The position numbers were made by a program, and so were the translations under genes. 64,000 bases of DNA from Apteryx mantelli (taxonomy: Eukaryota > Chordata > Aves > Apterygiformes > Apterygidae): assembly GCF_036417845.1 (NCBI RefSeq), contig NC_089979.1:10159424-10223423 (forward strand), written 5' to 3'. The stretch's first letter is position 1. Each line of letters opens with the position of its first letter. Below are positions 1 through 12,525 of this stretch, piece after piece. The notes under the pieces were generated by a model that saw nothing but the letters and a program-made list of their open reading frames with translations, was not told the origin of the DNA and searched no databases.

Positions 1-1499
1 TCACTGTAGTATGCTAGAACACATCCTAACAGTGTTATCCAAATCATGGATTAGGGCGAAGCTGAAGAACATATGTTTGTTACATCCTGTTTGGATGATA
101 CCAACAGAGACACAAACAAAACAAAGTTACAACAGATTTTGGCATGAAATGAAATGTATTTTCTTTAATCTCAGAGTAGTTCAAGAACATGTCAGTTATC
201 ACATGGATTGAGAACTTAATTCTATGTTTTGGCCATGAAAATAGCTTCAATGACCTTTGCAAAATCTGATTTTGAAGATAATCTTCAAATTTGTAAGCCA
301 TGCTTTTCAACAGAATTTAGATACAACAACAAGTTGATTCCCTATAGTTCAAATAACCAGCTTAATTTTTTCATTTGCAGGAAATAAGGTTTTCTTCTAC
401 CTGTATTATTTTAAAACTTCTTGAGATATAAAAGCTTTCTGTTCAGTCATTTGCTGTAAATTGCAGAATGAAGTAGTACCCTACAGCATTTACAGATGAA
501 GTAGTCTGTTTATACAGAAAGCACAAGAGCTATAATTACTACATGATCACATTTGTATATCAAGGTCAGAATTCTGTGATTCACGCTATTGTTTGGACAT
601 AAAGGGAGTTGATTTTCAGCGTGGTGGTGTACAACTACTATTATTGTTACATCAGTAACTGTAGAAACAATATTAACTTCTGCTTGTCTGAGTTTTTCTA
701 GTTAGGTTAACTCCAGTTCAAACACTCATGAAAACAGGCTGGTTAATATTTGTCCTAAAATATTCATCAGACATGCAAAATATGTACTTATATTGTTGTC
801 ACTCAGGTTGTGTATTACATATGAAAGCAAAAATAAAAAACCCTCCCAAACAAAAAGCAAACCAAAATAGGTCATTAAATGACTTATGTGTGAAATCACA
901 CAGAGTTTAAGCAATATCAAAGGCAGGTAATTGAAGAGTGCAAAAACATTTCTGGATCTTCTCCTCTCCTCTGCAAAATCCCTGCATAGGCTTCTCTTCT
1001 TGACTATTATCCAATATACTTGGCAATTTTTATATTCCACTTTGAGAATTCATTGGCTTTTGATACCATTTTACCAGTTCTAAAAGCTTAAAAATATGGG
1101 AATTCAACTCATTATATTTATTAGTTAAGAGCTAGGATTAGTAAAGCACTTATGCAGTACCAATTAATTCAATATGATTACATGTTTTTTATAATCAGGC
1201 ACGAAAATAAATGCTTTCCTCATTTGAGGACTAATAGAATCTGCCATTGTATTAATACATCTGAACTGATACCCAGCTTTAACTTGTATTTTAATGTCAT
1301 CGTGTTCTTAGTTAAGCTTCTTTCTCTTACTTAAGCCCTAGCCAGTCTTTCTCTTTTCAGGTGTAGGAGTCTCTAGGTAAAAAGCAATCATGTTTCCCTG
1401 GGTTTTCATTGTTCTCTATCCATTCTGGGTTTTTATATTTCCTAGTCCCTCCCTGCTCCCACTCACATACTGTCATGTGTGAGCCCTTTACAAAAATCT
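1..1499. other. AT-rich intergenic DNA
   Basis: This is AT-rich sequence at the left edge with stop codons frequent in all frames. The few open frames are 60-104 codons, have low-complexity hydrophobic or lysine-rich translations and show no splice context. I recognise no exon, RNA gene or clear repeat. It lies far upstream of the ASAP1 promoter. Confidence 0.6.
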
Positions 1500-1790
1500 G
1501 ATAATGTTATCCTCACGTTGCCAGGGAGGATGGGGGGCACTGTTTTTTCTTTTTTTCAGGTGAGAAACAGAGAGGCAAGAGGCCGCCTTGACACAGCCCC
1601 AATTCTACAAAGGTCCTTGGGCTAGAGTTTCCTGAGAGCTGTATTTAGCCTTGACAGACCTTTTACCCACACTAAACACTCACATGGGCTCAAGGACTTA
1701 GGAGTTTGTCACCTGAACAGAGTTCTAATAACCTGTCCAAGGTCATTGAGACAGGGAGATGAATCCAAGTGCAAAATTAGCATCTTTGTC
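1500..1790. repeat. possible ancient MIR/CORE-SINE-like remnant
   Basis: Two patches resemble the conserved core of old tetrapod SINEs. Near 1525-1580, a piece like 'ttatcc..cattttacagatgaggaaactgaggcacagag' is suggested by 'caggtgagaaacagagaggc'. Near 1732-1765, 'cctgtccaaggtcattgaga' resembles the 'cttgcccaaggtcacacagc' box. The order and spacing fit such an element with insertions. The identification is from memory of the family, and the match is weak and diverged. Confidence 0.3.
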
Positions 1791-3090
1791 GCTGGGCTAC
1801 CTTTCTTCTCTTTAGGTGAGCCATATATGTTTCCTTCTCATTATCTTTCCTCATCAATCAATCCTGATAACTTTAACCAGCTTAATTGTTTCATGAACAT
1901 TTTTATGGCTCTCTTCCATATTTCATTTTATTTGCCTCTGTTACTGTAGTACTGAGAGACCCAGAAATGTGTATGAGACCAAGAAAGGGAATATAATCAT
2001 CCTGAGCCACTGAGATCTAACCACAAATGCTGTAACACAGCCTATAGCAAATGGGTGATTAAATAATCTTTGGTAGCTTATTATAGCAGAAGTAAGGAAA
2101 TTCTGTGACTTTTTGGACTTATGAAAAATGGATGAAATACAAACAAATCACCATCAATTCAAAGTGTAATCTAATGTAAATTATAGTTACTTGTGAACCT
2201 GGGTCAGCATTTGATTTAAAAAGCAATGAGCCACCATATTTTTTTCTTTTTTAACTAACATTGTTTTGATTTGAATTACATAAATGTATAATCATGAAGG
2301 TGACTGTTTTGCCTAAGGAGATGGATATCATTAGAAGGAACAGATGTGCTGTAATGTTAAACAACAAACTGACATGTTGTCATGGGCTGAGCCAGATTCA
2401 GGGTTGCCAGTGGCTGTGATTTTGTTGTAAGCCTGTGATACTTGGTTGTCTGTTGGCGGAGGCCTTTCCCAGCCCATGAAAAACAGTGCAGTGCCCAGAT
2501 CTTCTTCTAACACTTCTTTCCTGCACATAATATAATATTCAAGTATTACATCCTGTGTAGAAGGTAAATACTTTTCCTCTTGCATCCTTGCCTTCATATC
2601 AAAGGACACACTTCTTCCTTTAAATCCATTTCAGTCATATGGACAGAGCCAGTAACCATTCTTTTTCCATGTTGCCAGGCTGGTGGCACACCTGGTAGCC
2701 TCCGCTCCTTTAAGTCCAATATATAAGAATCTAAAATCTGTTTTGTTGGTTAAGAAGCTTTCTAGCCCTCCTAATGACAAAATAGATCTTAACAACCTCA
2801 CTTGAAAGTATCCTAAAGGCTCAGAAAGAGAAGGGAAAAAGAAGGATAGTAACACCCCATCCAAAAACTTAAATCCCACAATTTCAATTGAATGCCATAT
2901 GTTTTGGAGACTGGGATTATTCTATGTTATTTTTAATGTTAAGGGTTGGCAGACCTCCAGACCCACATGACAAATTTGGAAACATAAAACAAACAGGACA
3001 AAACCCATAAACAAACTACAGCAGTCTCTAAGGAAATAGGTCAACAGAAGTAACAAGACTTCTCTCTTGAAGAAAAAAAAAAAAGACTCA
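1791..3090. other. intergenic DNA without recognised features
   Basis: Mixed-composition intergenic sequence. The 2330-2880 part is somewhat less AT-rich and gives two minus-strand open frames of 92 and 82 codons. Neither has a recognisable domain, and both lack convincing splice sites. Nothing else can be supported here. Confidence 0.5.
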
Positions 3091-3960
3091 TAGAAGAGGC
3101 GATATACTTTTCCTGATGGAATTAAGTGGCGTGCTCAAATGGAAATGGATCAACAGGCCTAAGTACAGTTGTCCTCCACACTCTTGTGAAGGCTGTGCTC
3201 TGGGGGCAGTCTCCTTCCCACTGTCCTTCAAGCTTGCCCCCTTCTTGTCAACCCCACTCTTATCTTTCTGGATCCTTGTCACTTCTCCCAATCCGCCAGC
3301 CTGTCCAGTCCAAATCTGTCTGCCTCACATGGTTTGTCTCAGTGTCCTTGCTTAGCAGTCCTAGTCTCTAAAGGCAACTACCCCTGGGTAGCCTCCTCTT
3401 TCCCAGTGCCAGTATCCAGCCCCAGACCCAGTTCAAGGTTTGTCCCCTGTCACTTTGGACCTACTGAGGAGTTCAGCCCAGCAGTTCTCAAAATGAAAGG
3501 TATGCCCTTTGCAGGGAGCAGATGGGTCTATACAGCTGTGGCATGGATCAGGACTGGGAATAAAAGCTATTTTGAAGAGATTCCAGTCATGGACAGTAGG
3601 GCAGAGAGCAGGAGCAGAGGAACAGTTCCTGATAGGAACTGAGTAGCCTGTCTCTGTCCCAGTCTTATCCACCTCCTCTGGATGCTCAGCAGCTTCCCTA
3701 TCACCTTCCTTCTCCCCCCTCTGAAGAAACTGGGGTAATGATGAGGAAGAAGCCTGATGAAAAATGAGACCACTTGTCTATGTCCTGGTACAACCATCTC
3801 CCCAGACCCTACCCCTTTCTCCTACGTACAGAATTCCTCTCTATCAGGCCACTTCATGTTCCCAGTCTCTTTATCCTTCAATTCATATCTCCATCCTCCA
3901 AAACACATCTGTTTGATGCACGCATCTGACATGGAAATTTTCAGCCTGAATGCTTAAACT
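3091..3960. other. pyrimidine-rich block with overlapping open frames
   Basis: About 870 bp stands out from its AT-rich neighbours by being rich in C and T on the + strand (many cctcc, cttcc and ctgtcc words) and poor in TA. Six overlapping open frames of 67-102 codons occur on both strands. That is expected from the shortage of stop codons and does not suggest real protein. None shows a domain. It could be an old diverged repeat or a regulatory block; I could not identify it. Confidence 0.4.
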
Positions 3961-6900
3961 GAAGTTATATCTGAAAACAGGGGCTTCTAATGGGAAGTGT
4001 CAGACAACCTGAACAGGCAATGTTACCAGCTCTGCATATAATACAGCTCAGTGAATAGTTGCCACATTCAGTTATATGAACAGAGTTTTCCCAGTCAGCT
4101 AAAAGAAGCTCTCATGTAGCAATTTTTAACAAGGTGTTACTCTCGGCAGATTTCTAATGGGTCTGTTTACTAGAATGAAACTCACAATATCAAATGCAGT
4201 GAAAAAATAACATATATGACAAATTGTCATCATGGAAGAATTTATAGACTATGGACATTGTTTCAGGCTGACTGTCACGGTAAGTGACCTTGCCAATCCC
4301 ATAATTTGGTCAATTTTATTTACTTGCATCACTTTTTCTCCTTATCTAGGTAGTTTCCTGGTTGTGACAGATGAGACATGAGATCTTCAGCTTCCAGGCT
4401 TTCAAGTTTTTCTTCAAGAGATTCATTATGGAATCGGTAAGAAGACAAACCTATAAATAATAGGTTTAAAGTGTAAAAAGCAGACCTTGCATATAGACTA
4501 AAATATATGAAAAATTAGCAACACCAAACAACATTGTTTTTATCCATTGCAATATCTGCCAGTGTTTATTTTCTGTGCTTAATGCCATTTTGGACATTAT
4601 TACAGAAGGTGCTTTTCAGGAAAGGTCTAACCGATTGATCCTTGCAAGGGTCAATAAATCCAATACATCAATAAACCCTTCCAAAATATTGACTTCCTGA
4701 GCAAGTACTGGAACAAACACTAATATTTATTAAGTATTTTGCTTTGTTTTCATAGATTTCAAAATTGGATGAGGGGGATAAAAAGGACACTTTGTAACTC
4801 CTTTGAGTTCCTCTAGATCTGGTAACTTATGTTGTTTTAACTTTGAGAACAACAAATCTCTGAGATGAGCCTGAAAAATCTATGGCAAGATTTGTGCGGG
4901 GGCTTGAAAGAGGAGGGACTCTGCTTTTTGTGTGTAAAATGCTGAACAGCTGAACAGTTGTCCAAATATGCTTTTGTTTATTCAGCCTCTGAATGGTGAG
5001 TGCTCTTGTTTTAAAGTTTTTACTGTGTTTCATTGAACCACAAAAAGCTACATTTAAATTGCCTGACTTGAACCCAATACAACAACAACATTTACAGTTA
5101 AGGCTGAAGTTTTCTTTGTACCTGATGCACTGGATCTAGCTAGCCTGGCACAGATCACTGCTCTCTACTTGAGGATCACAGCAGTGTGCGACTTTGATCC
5201 TTTCGTCTTCCCCAGGGGGAATGGTTGACCATACGGCACTCCAACCTATCCAAGAGGGGTGAATCACTGTTGCTGATCTTCTGAAAACTGAATATATCTT
5301 CCTTTGGCGTATTTACTTTGTCACATGGCTATGCATATTTTTCCTTTTTAAGCCTATGATGCCTAAATAAGCATGAGACCAGAAGTCAAACAATCATTCT
5401 TTGAAAAGTATGAAGCTATTAAGCTGGATATTTCTGTTTGGTTTTGAAACAGGACTTGTTTTTTCATGTTGTACTTCTCCTAGATTTTCTTGCAGGAATA
5501 AAATAAAACACATCCACCAACAAGCAAACAAGTGATGGTGACATCACTGACATAAATGAAACCTGACTTCCTATGGATCTGTGTCTTGACTGTGGTATCT
5601 GAGGAGGTGCAAACTGTCACTGAAACTTTTCCCATGATTGGGACATTTATAGGCTCTTTCTCCTATATGGATTCTCTTGATAAAGACCAAGATGAAGCTG
5701 CAGCTTTTCTGTCCGTGGGGGCAATACATATCACTTTCTTCTGCTCATTTTTATCTTCCCACAGAACTTGTAGGAACTGAAGAAATTTGACACCTTTCTT
5801 GCCCCTCTTCAAATTTGGTGGGATTGGTAGTGGGTTAAAAACAGCATCAAGGGCAGGACAGACAGGCAGATGATCCCATGAGCCTCATTTCCTATACTGT
5901 AGTCAATGGACAGCTAGTTAGCTTAGGAAGCAGAAAGCTCACTTTCAGTGGTCTAAAATGAGTATGAGTAGAAACAAATGAGTACTCAGAGAGAGGGTCT
6001 GGTATGAATGACTTCTGCACTGAAATTCTGAACCTCTTCATTTCCTTTAGCATAGTGTGAACACTGATCCAGCGGAGACGAGGTCCTTGTGGCAAGATCA
6101 GTTCCCAAAAGTTTCTAGATGGTTGTCTGCCTTCCGCGGTTTTAATAGAACCTCATGGCTATGGCATTCAAATGTCTACAATAAGAGACAAACATACAGA
6201 CCTTATTTTTAAAATCAAGCCTTTTTTGTTTGATGGCAAGCCCCTGAACATTAAAACAGGTATGCCTCAAATTATTTCAGGTCTTATGCATCATCAAAAC
6301 ATATTGATCTCCCTAAAAAAATAAAAAGACATTGCTCTGCAGCTGAAAATTTCCTATGCTAAGTTCAAGTTGAGAATAATTATTTTTGACATAAGTTATG
6401 AACCCTTGAAAATAGAGGCCTATATAAAGGAAACACAGATGTGCTAGTAAGTTCAGTGGTTGCAAGGGCCTTTCTTATAATATCCAACATCTGTAGATGT
6501 ATTTCCAACATTTCTCTAATGAGATGCTATTTAGGAAATTAAGAAATGAAGAACTCAGTATGTTCAGTCAACACTATAAACCAGCTTTTGAGCTTCCACT
6601 CAGTAGGCCCATACACGTGCATGTTTGCAGGACTGTCTCTTAGAAAAGCTTGTGTAAAGCCACAAATGACTTTTATGTATTTGTTTAGTACAGTGGGGTC
6701 TCAGTCCCTCTTCTGCCACTAGATACTGCTCTGATGTTAATAAATTTGTGGCAGAGAGGAAAAAAAAATGGAACAGATCTCTTTCCTTTATATTTTCACA
6801 TCATGAACACCTGGTAGAAAGCAGTCCTTTTATTTGCCTGCCAATCCTTTTTGTCTATCCAATAAAATGCTGATTAAATTTTTTGGCCTGAGAGCCCTTC

Positions 6901-7580
6901 TTATCCTTCAGCTATTTTTGAAAGTATAATAATAAAATGTACAATAAAAATACTTAGTTCTAATATAGCACTACTCAGCTGGAAAGCCCAGTGTGCTTTC
7001 ACTCGGAAAAATAAATGTAATTGTCTGCATTCCACAGACAGAGAAATGATGCACATAGTGATCAAATGCCATCTCTCAGCAGTGAGTGGCAACACAAGGA
7101 CCAGATCTTAAGTCTACAGAGCCTTTATTTATTTCTCAAACTGCTTCCCAGGCTCGTTTTGGCCTGAATTTCCAGTTTCATTGCAGACAAGATGCATACT
7201 GCCACCAATTTACATTTAGCAGCTTAGGTAAAACCAGGAGACGTGCTTGGATAAGGACATAGCCATATCATTTGCAGAGGGAAACAGAAAATATTGAAAT
7301 GTTTGCAGTACAGGTTGAGGCATTATTTCAAAAAAAATTTTTTTTTTTTTTTTTGGAGAGCCTGCTATGCCAGCTGCCCTGCAACATGTTCATTTTTGCA
7401 ATATCACTCTCTGATTTTAGTCATTGTTATTTCTCATATTAAAAAAAAAGCGTTCAGCTACTACTAATTCTTTCTTTGAAAGGACTCATATTTCTCTTGC
7501 TTTTATCAGAGACAACCACTGTACCCCATCACGATATCTTGTCTTCATCTTGCGCTTTGCAATCCCCCTGGCACGACCTA
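3961..7580. other. AT-rich intergenic DNA, no gene seen
   Basis: AT-rich intergenic sequence with a run of 8 A followed by 17 T at 7330-7354. Open frames are short and stop-dense. I recognise no coding exon, structural RNA or well-defined repeat in this stretch. Confidence 0.55.
7330..7354. repeat. A8-T17 homopolymer pair
   Basis: Eight A residues directly joined to seventeen T residues, giving a perfectly self-complementary A8/T8 core. It could be a slippage product or a retroposon tail scar. No element body was recognised beside it. Confidence 0.85.
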
Positions 7581-7583
7581 CTC

Positions 7584-7892
7584 TCATGCTAACCCACACT
7601 TAACTTCTCCCTTTTCCTGCCAAATGTGTCTGTGGTGCTCTTCCCAACAATCTTCCAAGAGTTTGGTCAGGATCAGGAAAGCAAGGATAACCACTGCACA
7701 GGTTTCCACTGTGCTGGTCCTCATCCTCACTGACACGGCATAGGTGAATACTGCTGGGATAATAGTTCCAGTTCCTCGCATAACCATCTCAGCAATGAGC
7801 TGCCTCCCATGTGCACTGCAGGCAAGGGATATATTTGCCAGAATCCAAATATACCCAAAAGATCTGCTGACTGTTTTCTCAGCAATCAGCAT
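7584..7892 (-). pseudogene. unrecognised minus-strand open segment
   Basis: An open frame of 102 codons on the minus strand begins MLIAEKTVSRSFGYIWILAN and has a hydrophobic stretch near residues 63-78 (CAVVILAFLILTKLL) followed by an acidic/basic tail (EDCWEEHHRHIWQEKGEV). It does not look like low-complexity translation of AT-rich DNA. It lies downstream, on the same strand, of three further open segments at 9.7-11.3 kb. I recognise no family. It may be an exon of an unknown minus-strand gene, a decayed transposon ORF, or chance. No start, splice or poly(A) signal settles this. Confidence 0.25.
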
Positions 7893-9730
7893 TCATAAGA
7901 GTTTGACCTCTCTGAACTCTCTAAAAGACGGTCCTTCTAGAAGAATATACTGCTGGGTTTTTATTTTCCTTAGATATTTAAAGGGCTCTGTTAGAATCTG
8001 TCCTGATACATGCAGTATTATTTTTCCTATGAACTAGAGTAAGGTTTCTTGAATGAGCATCTCTAATAAAAAACCTGCATGCAATAAAAATGTGAAATTC
8101 AGCACACCTGCAACGACAGGAGAGCACACCTTCCCTGGTGCCTCTTGCTGGTAGTTAATGATTTTCTCCATTTTTCTTTTGGTGGATACAGAGGTTTCAG
8201 AAGAGCAGCCCATTGCTTGTTGTTGTTACTGGGAGCCTGGAATGCCATTACATGGTTGTCTGCGTGACTCTTGATCTTGCATGACAAAACCAAAAAACAA
8301 AGGCAAAACTGAATCAGCAAATTAGTCAGCTTAATCTTGTGTAACTCAGTGCTCCATTTTCAGTGCTCTTCTTTTCAACTGTGCTTTGAGATGTCTCTTT
8401 GAGCATATCTAGCATTCAAGTTAAGCTCCCTGCATAGGATATTCAAGTAAATAACATGTAAAATATATCACCAGTTGCATATTTCTGATGTTTTGATTTA
8501 ATCTTTTTCATTTGGCACATATAGTGTTAAAAATGCAAGATCTTAAGGTTACCAAAATGTCATTTATAATGAGAACACAATGGGTTCTCTTTTTGCTAAC
8601 ATATTAATATTGAAAGAATTCAAAAAGAACCTTTTGTTTAAGTCACTATTGCTAGTGCTAAAGGCTTGTAAACTACTACTGTAGTTTCTAAGACAGTTGC
8701 TTATGTTTTCCTATTGAATTTTAAATACCAAATGAAAACAAATGCTTGGAGATGCCAGTATAAAAATTGAAATCAGCTGATTCTTGTATTCAAAACAGTC
8801 ACACAGCACCAACAAAAATTGTTGATGCAGCTCATGTATTTCATAAGCTGTATTGCTAGATACTGTAGCTTAAACATACAGAATGTCAGAGTGTATGCCG
8901 GCTCTGGATTTTAGTTTTCTGCATGTGCAGTTATATGATTTAGAAAAGAGCTGTTTTCTTTGACTGAAAATTTACCTGACTATTCTGTTCCAATAATACA
9001 ACAATTTTAAAGATTTGTTTGCAAATGCCAAATCCCACAGCCTTCTTTTCAAAGAAAAAAAAGTCTGCAGTTTACCATATAAGTTCAAGCAAATTAGCAC
9101 CAGTCACAATGTGTGATGTAGGCTTCGATGTTTAAAATAGACTTTGCCTTTTCCTGTAAGTACATCATGCACTTATGTGATATTAAAAGTGCAAACATGC
9201 TGCAGGTTAAAATATGTAGTTGTTAGATTTCATACAACGTTCAGTCAGCTGATAAAACAGTGCTCCGAGAGGACACTGTTCCTGGAAGTGAAACTCCTTC
9301 TGACTAAACTTTTCCAGCTGAAGTACAGAGCAATGATGTTACATGTCCTTACACAAATTCTTTTGTTGTTGTTCAAAATAAAACTACAAGAGTTTCATTA
9401 ACATAAAAGTTTACTAAGTTTGAGCACAGTAAAAAACAAAAAGCCATTTTCACCCTGCTAAAATTCTTGTTGATTTGAGGCTTGTATCCTCTGAAGCCCA
9501 ACATTCAACCCAAACGAGAAGAGTTGATATTCAGACACATTAGTGGATACTCTAATACTTACAGACATAAATTAAAATAAGCACTTCCCATTAATTCTGT
9601 CAGAATTTATCTGAAAATAAACTTATAAATATGTAACAACAGTAATGTACATACATATATGTATGCTTTCTCCTGAGCAATCTCAAGCCAACAAATAAAA
9701 TGCATTCACTTCTGGGATCAAATGTCATGG
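7893..9730. other. intergenic DNA, nothing recognised
   Basis: AT-rich sequence between two minus-strand open segments. Open frames on either strand are short (73-97 codons) and without recognisable domains. No repeat family could be named. Confidence 0.5.
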
Positions 9731-10021
9731 CTACCTTATACCATACAGTGATCCCATGCAATGGCTTAGTTGGAAAAGAGAACTGGAAGTAACGCTGACT
9801 GCTGCATTTAGCTGAAATGGATGAACATAACACCAAACCACAAACTTGGCCAGAACATCAGTATAGCATCCGTACAGCCTGTCTAAGGATATTTTCCTGA
9901 TGATTTTTAGCGTGCTGCTAGTTCTGTTGCTATTCACTGCTGGTGAGGCGGCAATACTTTCCACGTTTGTGAAGATGCTAAGGAGCATAACAACAGCTAT
10001 GCAGTTTACTCGCAAAGGCAT
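9731..10021 (-). pseudogene. unrecognised minus-strand ORF with signal-like N-terminus
   Basis: This ORF has a true ATG (plus-strand CAT at 10019-10021) with A at -3. It opens 96 codons beginning MPLRVNCIAVVMLLSIFTNV. Residues 5-16 form a hydrophobic core after a basic residue, like a secretory signal peptide, and are followed by an S/T/N-rich stretch with one N-R-T glycosylation-type site and a lone GCYTDVLAK segment. Beyond about codon 62 the translation looks less protein-like, and a weak donor (gtttgt) sits there. The family is unknown. Chance, a decayed mobile element and a small secreted-protein exon are all possible. Confidence 0.25.
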
Positions 10022-10327
10022 ATTGCAACAATTTGAAGTTTTAATTGAACATTAGTGTCTGGTCTACACCAGTTCTATCAACAGCGATAGCCAGGATGGG
10101 AAACTTGAAGAAAAAAGGAGACGAGTGTAAGTGTAACCCCTTATGTGCAAAATGGCATCATCCCTTTCATACTTACAAGGAGTAAATTTTAAAATAGTCT
10201 TAAAATTCACTGGAAAAAAACAAATCTGGCATGCAGCACTCTAGCATGACTAGGTCTATACTTATCAAGGAGAGCCATCTACATAGTGGCCATGTGCACA
10301 ATTTCCTTCTTCAGCTAACAGCTCACT

Positions 10328-10672
10328 TCACTGCCATACTGACAGGTTGCAAACGGCCTTGGAGGCAGCTTGCCTGAGCATGCTTGACAGCATTTTCGGT
10401 GTATAGCCAAAGACCCAGGTCAAGCTTGTTTTCAGACACCAAGAAGCAACCACACCTGAATTTGTATTCGTGAGCTTGCTATCTATGCAGCAGGCGAGCA
10501 TGGCCTTGAGGGTGGTCCTGGGGCAGCTCTCCGAGGCCGCTATAATCATATCTAGCAGGCGATCTGCCATGCGCTCCAGCTGGGCTGAGGCATTGATCCT
10601 AGTGCTCGACACCCCGAAGAGCTGACTTTGCGTGACTAAAGCTCGATAGCCAAAATTACAGCCTGCTTTCCA
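10328..10672 (-). pseudogene. unrecognised CpG-bearing minus-strand open segment
   Basis: An uninterrupted minus-strand frame of about 114 codons runs from just after a stop at 10673-10675 to the stop near 10326. It includes SQLFGVSSTRINASAQLERM and then ADRLLDMIIAASESC, which read like an amphipathic helix followed by a cysteine-containing loop (ESCPRTTLKAMLACC). Its DNA is richer in G+C and CpG than the surroundings, and a possible donor (cag|gtgtgg) falls near the middle of the frame. I recognise no gene. A decayed DNA-transposon protein is my preferred reading because words like ggtctacacc and aggtctatac lie nearby (10069, 10252), but this is inference. Confidence 0.3.
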
Positions 10673-10977
10673 TCAGCTGGGCTACAGCCTTTGTATCAGA
10701 CTCCTTATCTACACGGGAATAGATAATCCTGTTCTCTACCTCCCAACTGTGTGGTTTGTGCGGTTAATTGCACTGATGACATAAAGAGCTGGGCAAGTGC
10801 AATGCAGCTATTCAACTCCAGCACATATTTGTAATGCTTGAAAGTCTGCAGTGATGACAATACTCATCATCACCTGATGACTATTGTTTGGCTCTTGTGA
10901 ATGAACTGATGATCTCAGTCTAAATATAAGATGACTAGAGTACTATAAAATGAAAAATACCACAGTTGTTATTCAAC

Positions 10978-11265
10978 TTACTGCAAAACGCCCGTGTTAG
11001 TAATTTTTATTGTTGTTGCTGTGTTCCTTAACCTCTCCCTAAGCATGGTGAGTATCACTAATGTTGTAGAAATATTATGAACATGTAAAAGGATAATTAT
11101 AACTGTGATTAGCTCTCCTGTTGGCAATATCAATAAAAAGGCCAGGGAATCGATGGATTTGTAGGCTGAATCACTGGGTGGGACAGCAAGACAGCACAAC
11201 TTCCTTGACTGTAAGGTATCAGCAATAAAGACTTCAGTCTCCAGGGCTGCTCGCGCTCTTCTCAC
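10978..11265 (-). pseudogene. unrecognised minus-strand open segment, leucine/isoleucine rich
   Basis: This is a minus-strand frame of 95 codons without a genuine ATG at its 5' end. It includes AALETEVFIADTLQSRKLCC and a hydrophobic stretch around residues 43-63 (LLILPTGELITVIIILLHV), then a basic, threonine-rich tail ending KITNTGVLQ. The ending faintly resembles KLTNTNSGVV of the neighbouring segment at 10.4 kb. A good donor-like site (cacag|gtgaga in the minus sense) lies directly upstream at 11264-11275. The family is unknown. Confidence 0.25.
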
Positions 11266-11279
11266 CTGTGCTAGCTTGT

Positions 11280-12215
11280 CCTAGGACGGACAAGGAGAAG
11301 CGTTTCACATCAGAATACCAACAGCAATGAGCATAAGCATAACTTCTATTGGCACATCTTACATGGGCTGCAGCATTGCCTCCCCCAGGATGTATCACAG
11401 ACTAAGATATCGTTAGAGCAGACGCTGTGAAATATAACTTTCACACTCTGATGACTATTCTTTGACGTTTGTGAAGTGAAACAGTGATTTCAGTTAGTGA
11501 CAATTTATAGAAAGGTGCATCTTATAAATTTAGAGCTGAATCTCAGATACTGTTCACATTCAAAACAGGAAACATGGTTAAATATGAAATCCACAAAAAG
11601 ATATCTGAAACAGTTACATAATTTGACTAGTTTAAATGTAGGCACATTTTTATAGTCAAGCAGCATCATTTAATGTGTATTAACATCACATTAAGCAACT
11701 AATCCTTGCTTCCAGTGAGTTCAAGTGGAGATAATCTAAGCCAAAGAAGTTATGCCCATAGGGTTATTTTCTGTATTAGCATTTGTATAGAAAAAGATCA
11801 AATGCTGCTTCAAAGCAGCAAAAGTGAGCACCCTATTCTCTTTAGTAAAGTTAACAATTCAAGAACTGACAAAAAACAGAGTAATAGGCCTTTTTCATCT
11901 TCAGGCCTTGTCCTGTTTTCTTTTTTTTCCCCGGTATTCTTTTGTGTTCATTCAATTTGTTTTATTTAATATTTTACTTTAAAAGATCACTTTTTTCCTC
12001 ATGATGAAACACCCAAGCTCAGGTATTGTTATTCTCGACTACACCTTCATTTCTGTCACTCTTCACTGCTCCAGTTTTCCTGGTCTGTCTCCTTCCTTTC
12101 TTTGCTGAGCGTGCTCTTTAATTCTGCAGTTTAGAGTTTCTCTAAAGGGTATTAATGAAACCATTTCTATAGTAGTATGTCCAGCTTTGTTGTCCACACT
12201 CCTGTGGGGAAGGAT
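11280..12215. other. AT-rich intergenic DNA
   Basis: AT-rich intergenic sequence. One plus-strand frame of 87 codons (11706-11969) has no recognisable domain and runs into T-rich sequence. No repeat or RNA gene was identified. Confidence 0.5.
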
Positions 12216-12219
12216 TTGT

Positions 12220-12525
12220 TTAGGATAGCAGACAAGGTACGATCTAAAGACTGGTGCTTAAACTCAATAAATTGAGCCCAGAGAGCAACAGTTCAACGTC
12301 AATAGTGAGAGTACTCGAGCAATTAGCCAGTGGTGTGATGGATTTAGCCCCACTTGAAATCTGTTAAAGAGGGGTCAGATATCCTTCTAAAATGAATACC
12401 GTAGCTCACGCACAGACGACAGGTCTGACTCGGGAATAGCTGTGGCAGGCCACAGGCCGTACTGTGCACGAAATTACAGGAGATGATCACAGTGGTCCTG
12501 TTTGGCCCTAAGGCTGTATCCTAGA
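12220..12525 (+). mobile_element. old CR1 LINE 3' fragment
   Basis: The segment follows the order of the 3' region of old amniote CR1 elements. It has a 'gacaaggt..gactggtgctt' stretch, 'caatagtgagagtactcgag' with a following 'ggtgtgatggat', then a part like 'ggtctgact..' and the hallmark end 'gatgatcacagtggtcctgt' followed by 'ttggccct'. Family members usually read 'gatgatcacaatggtcccttctggcc' there. Divergence is high, so the insertion is ancient. Orientation is + because the 3' hallmark lies at the right end. Confidence 0.7.
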
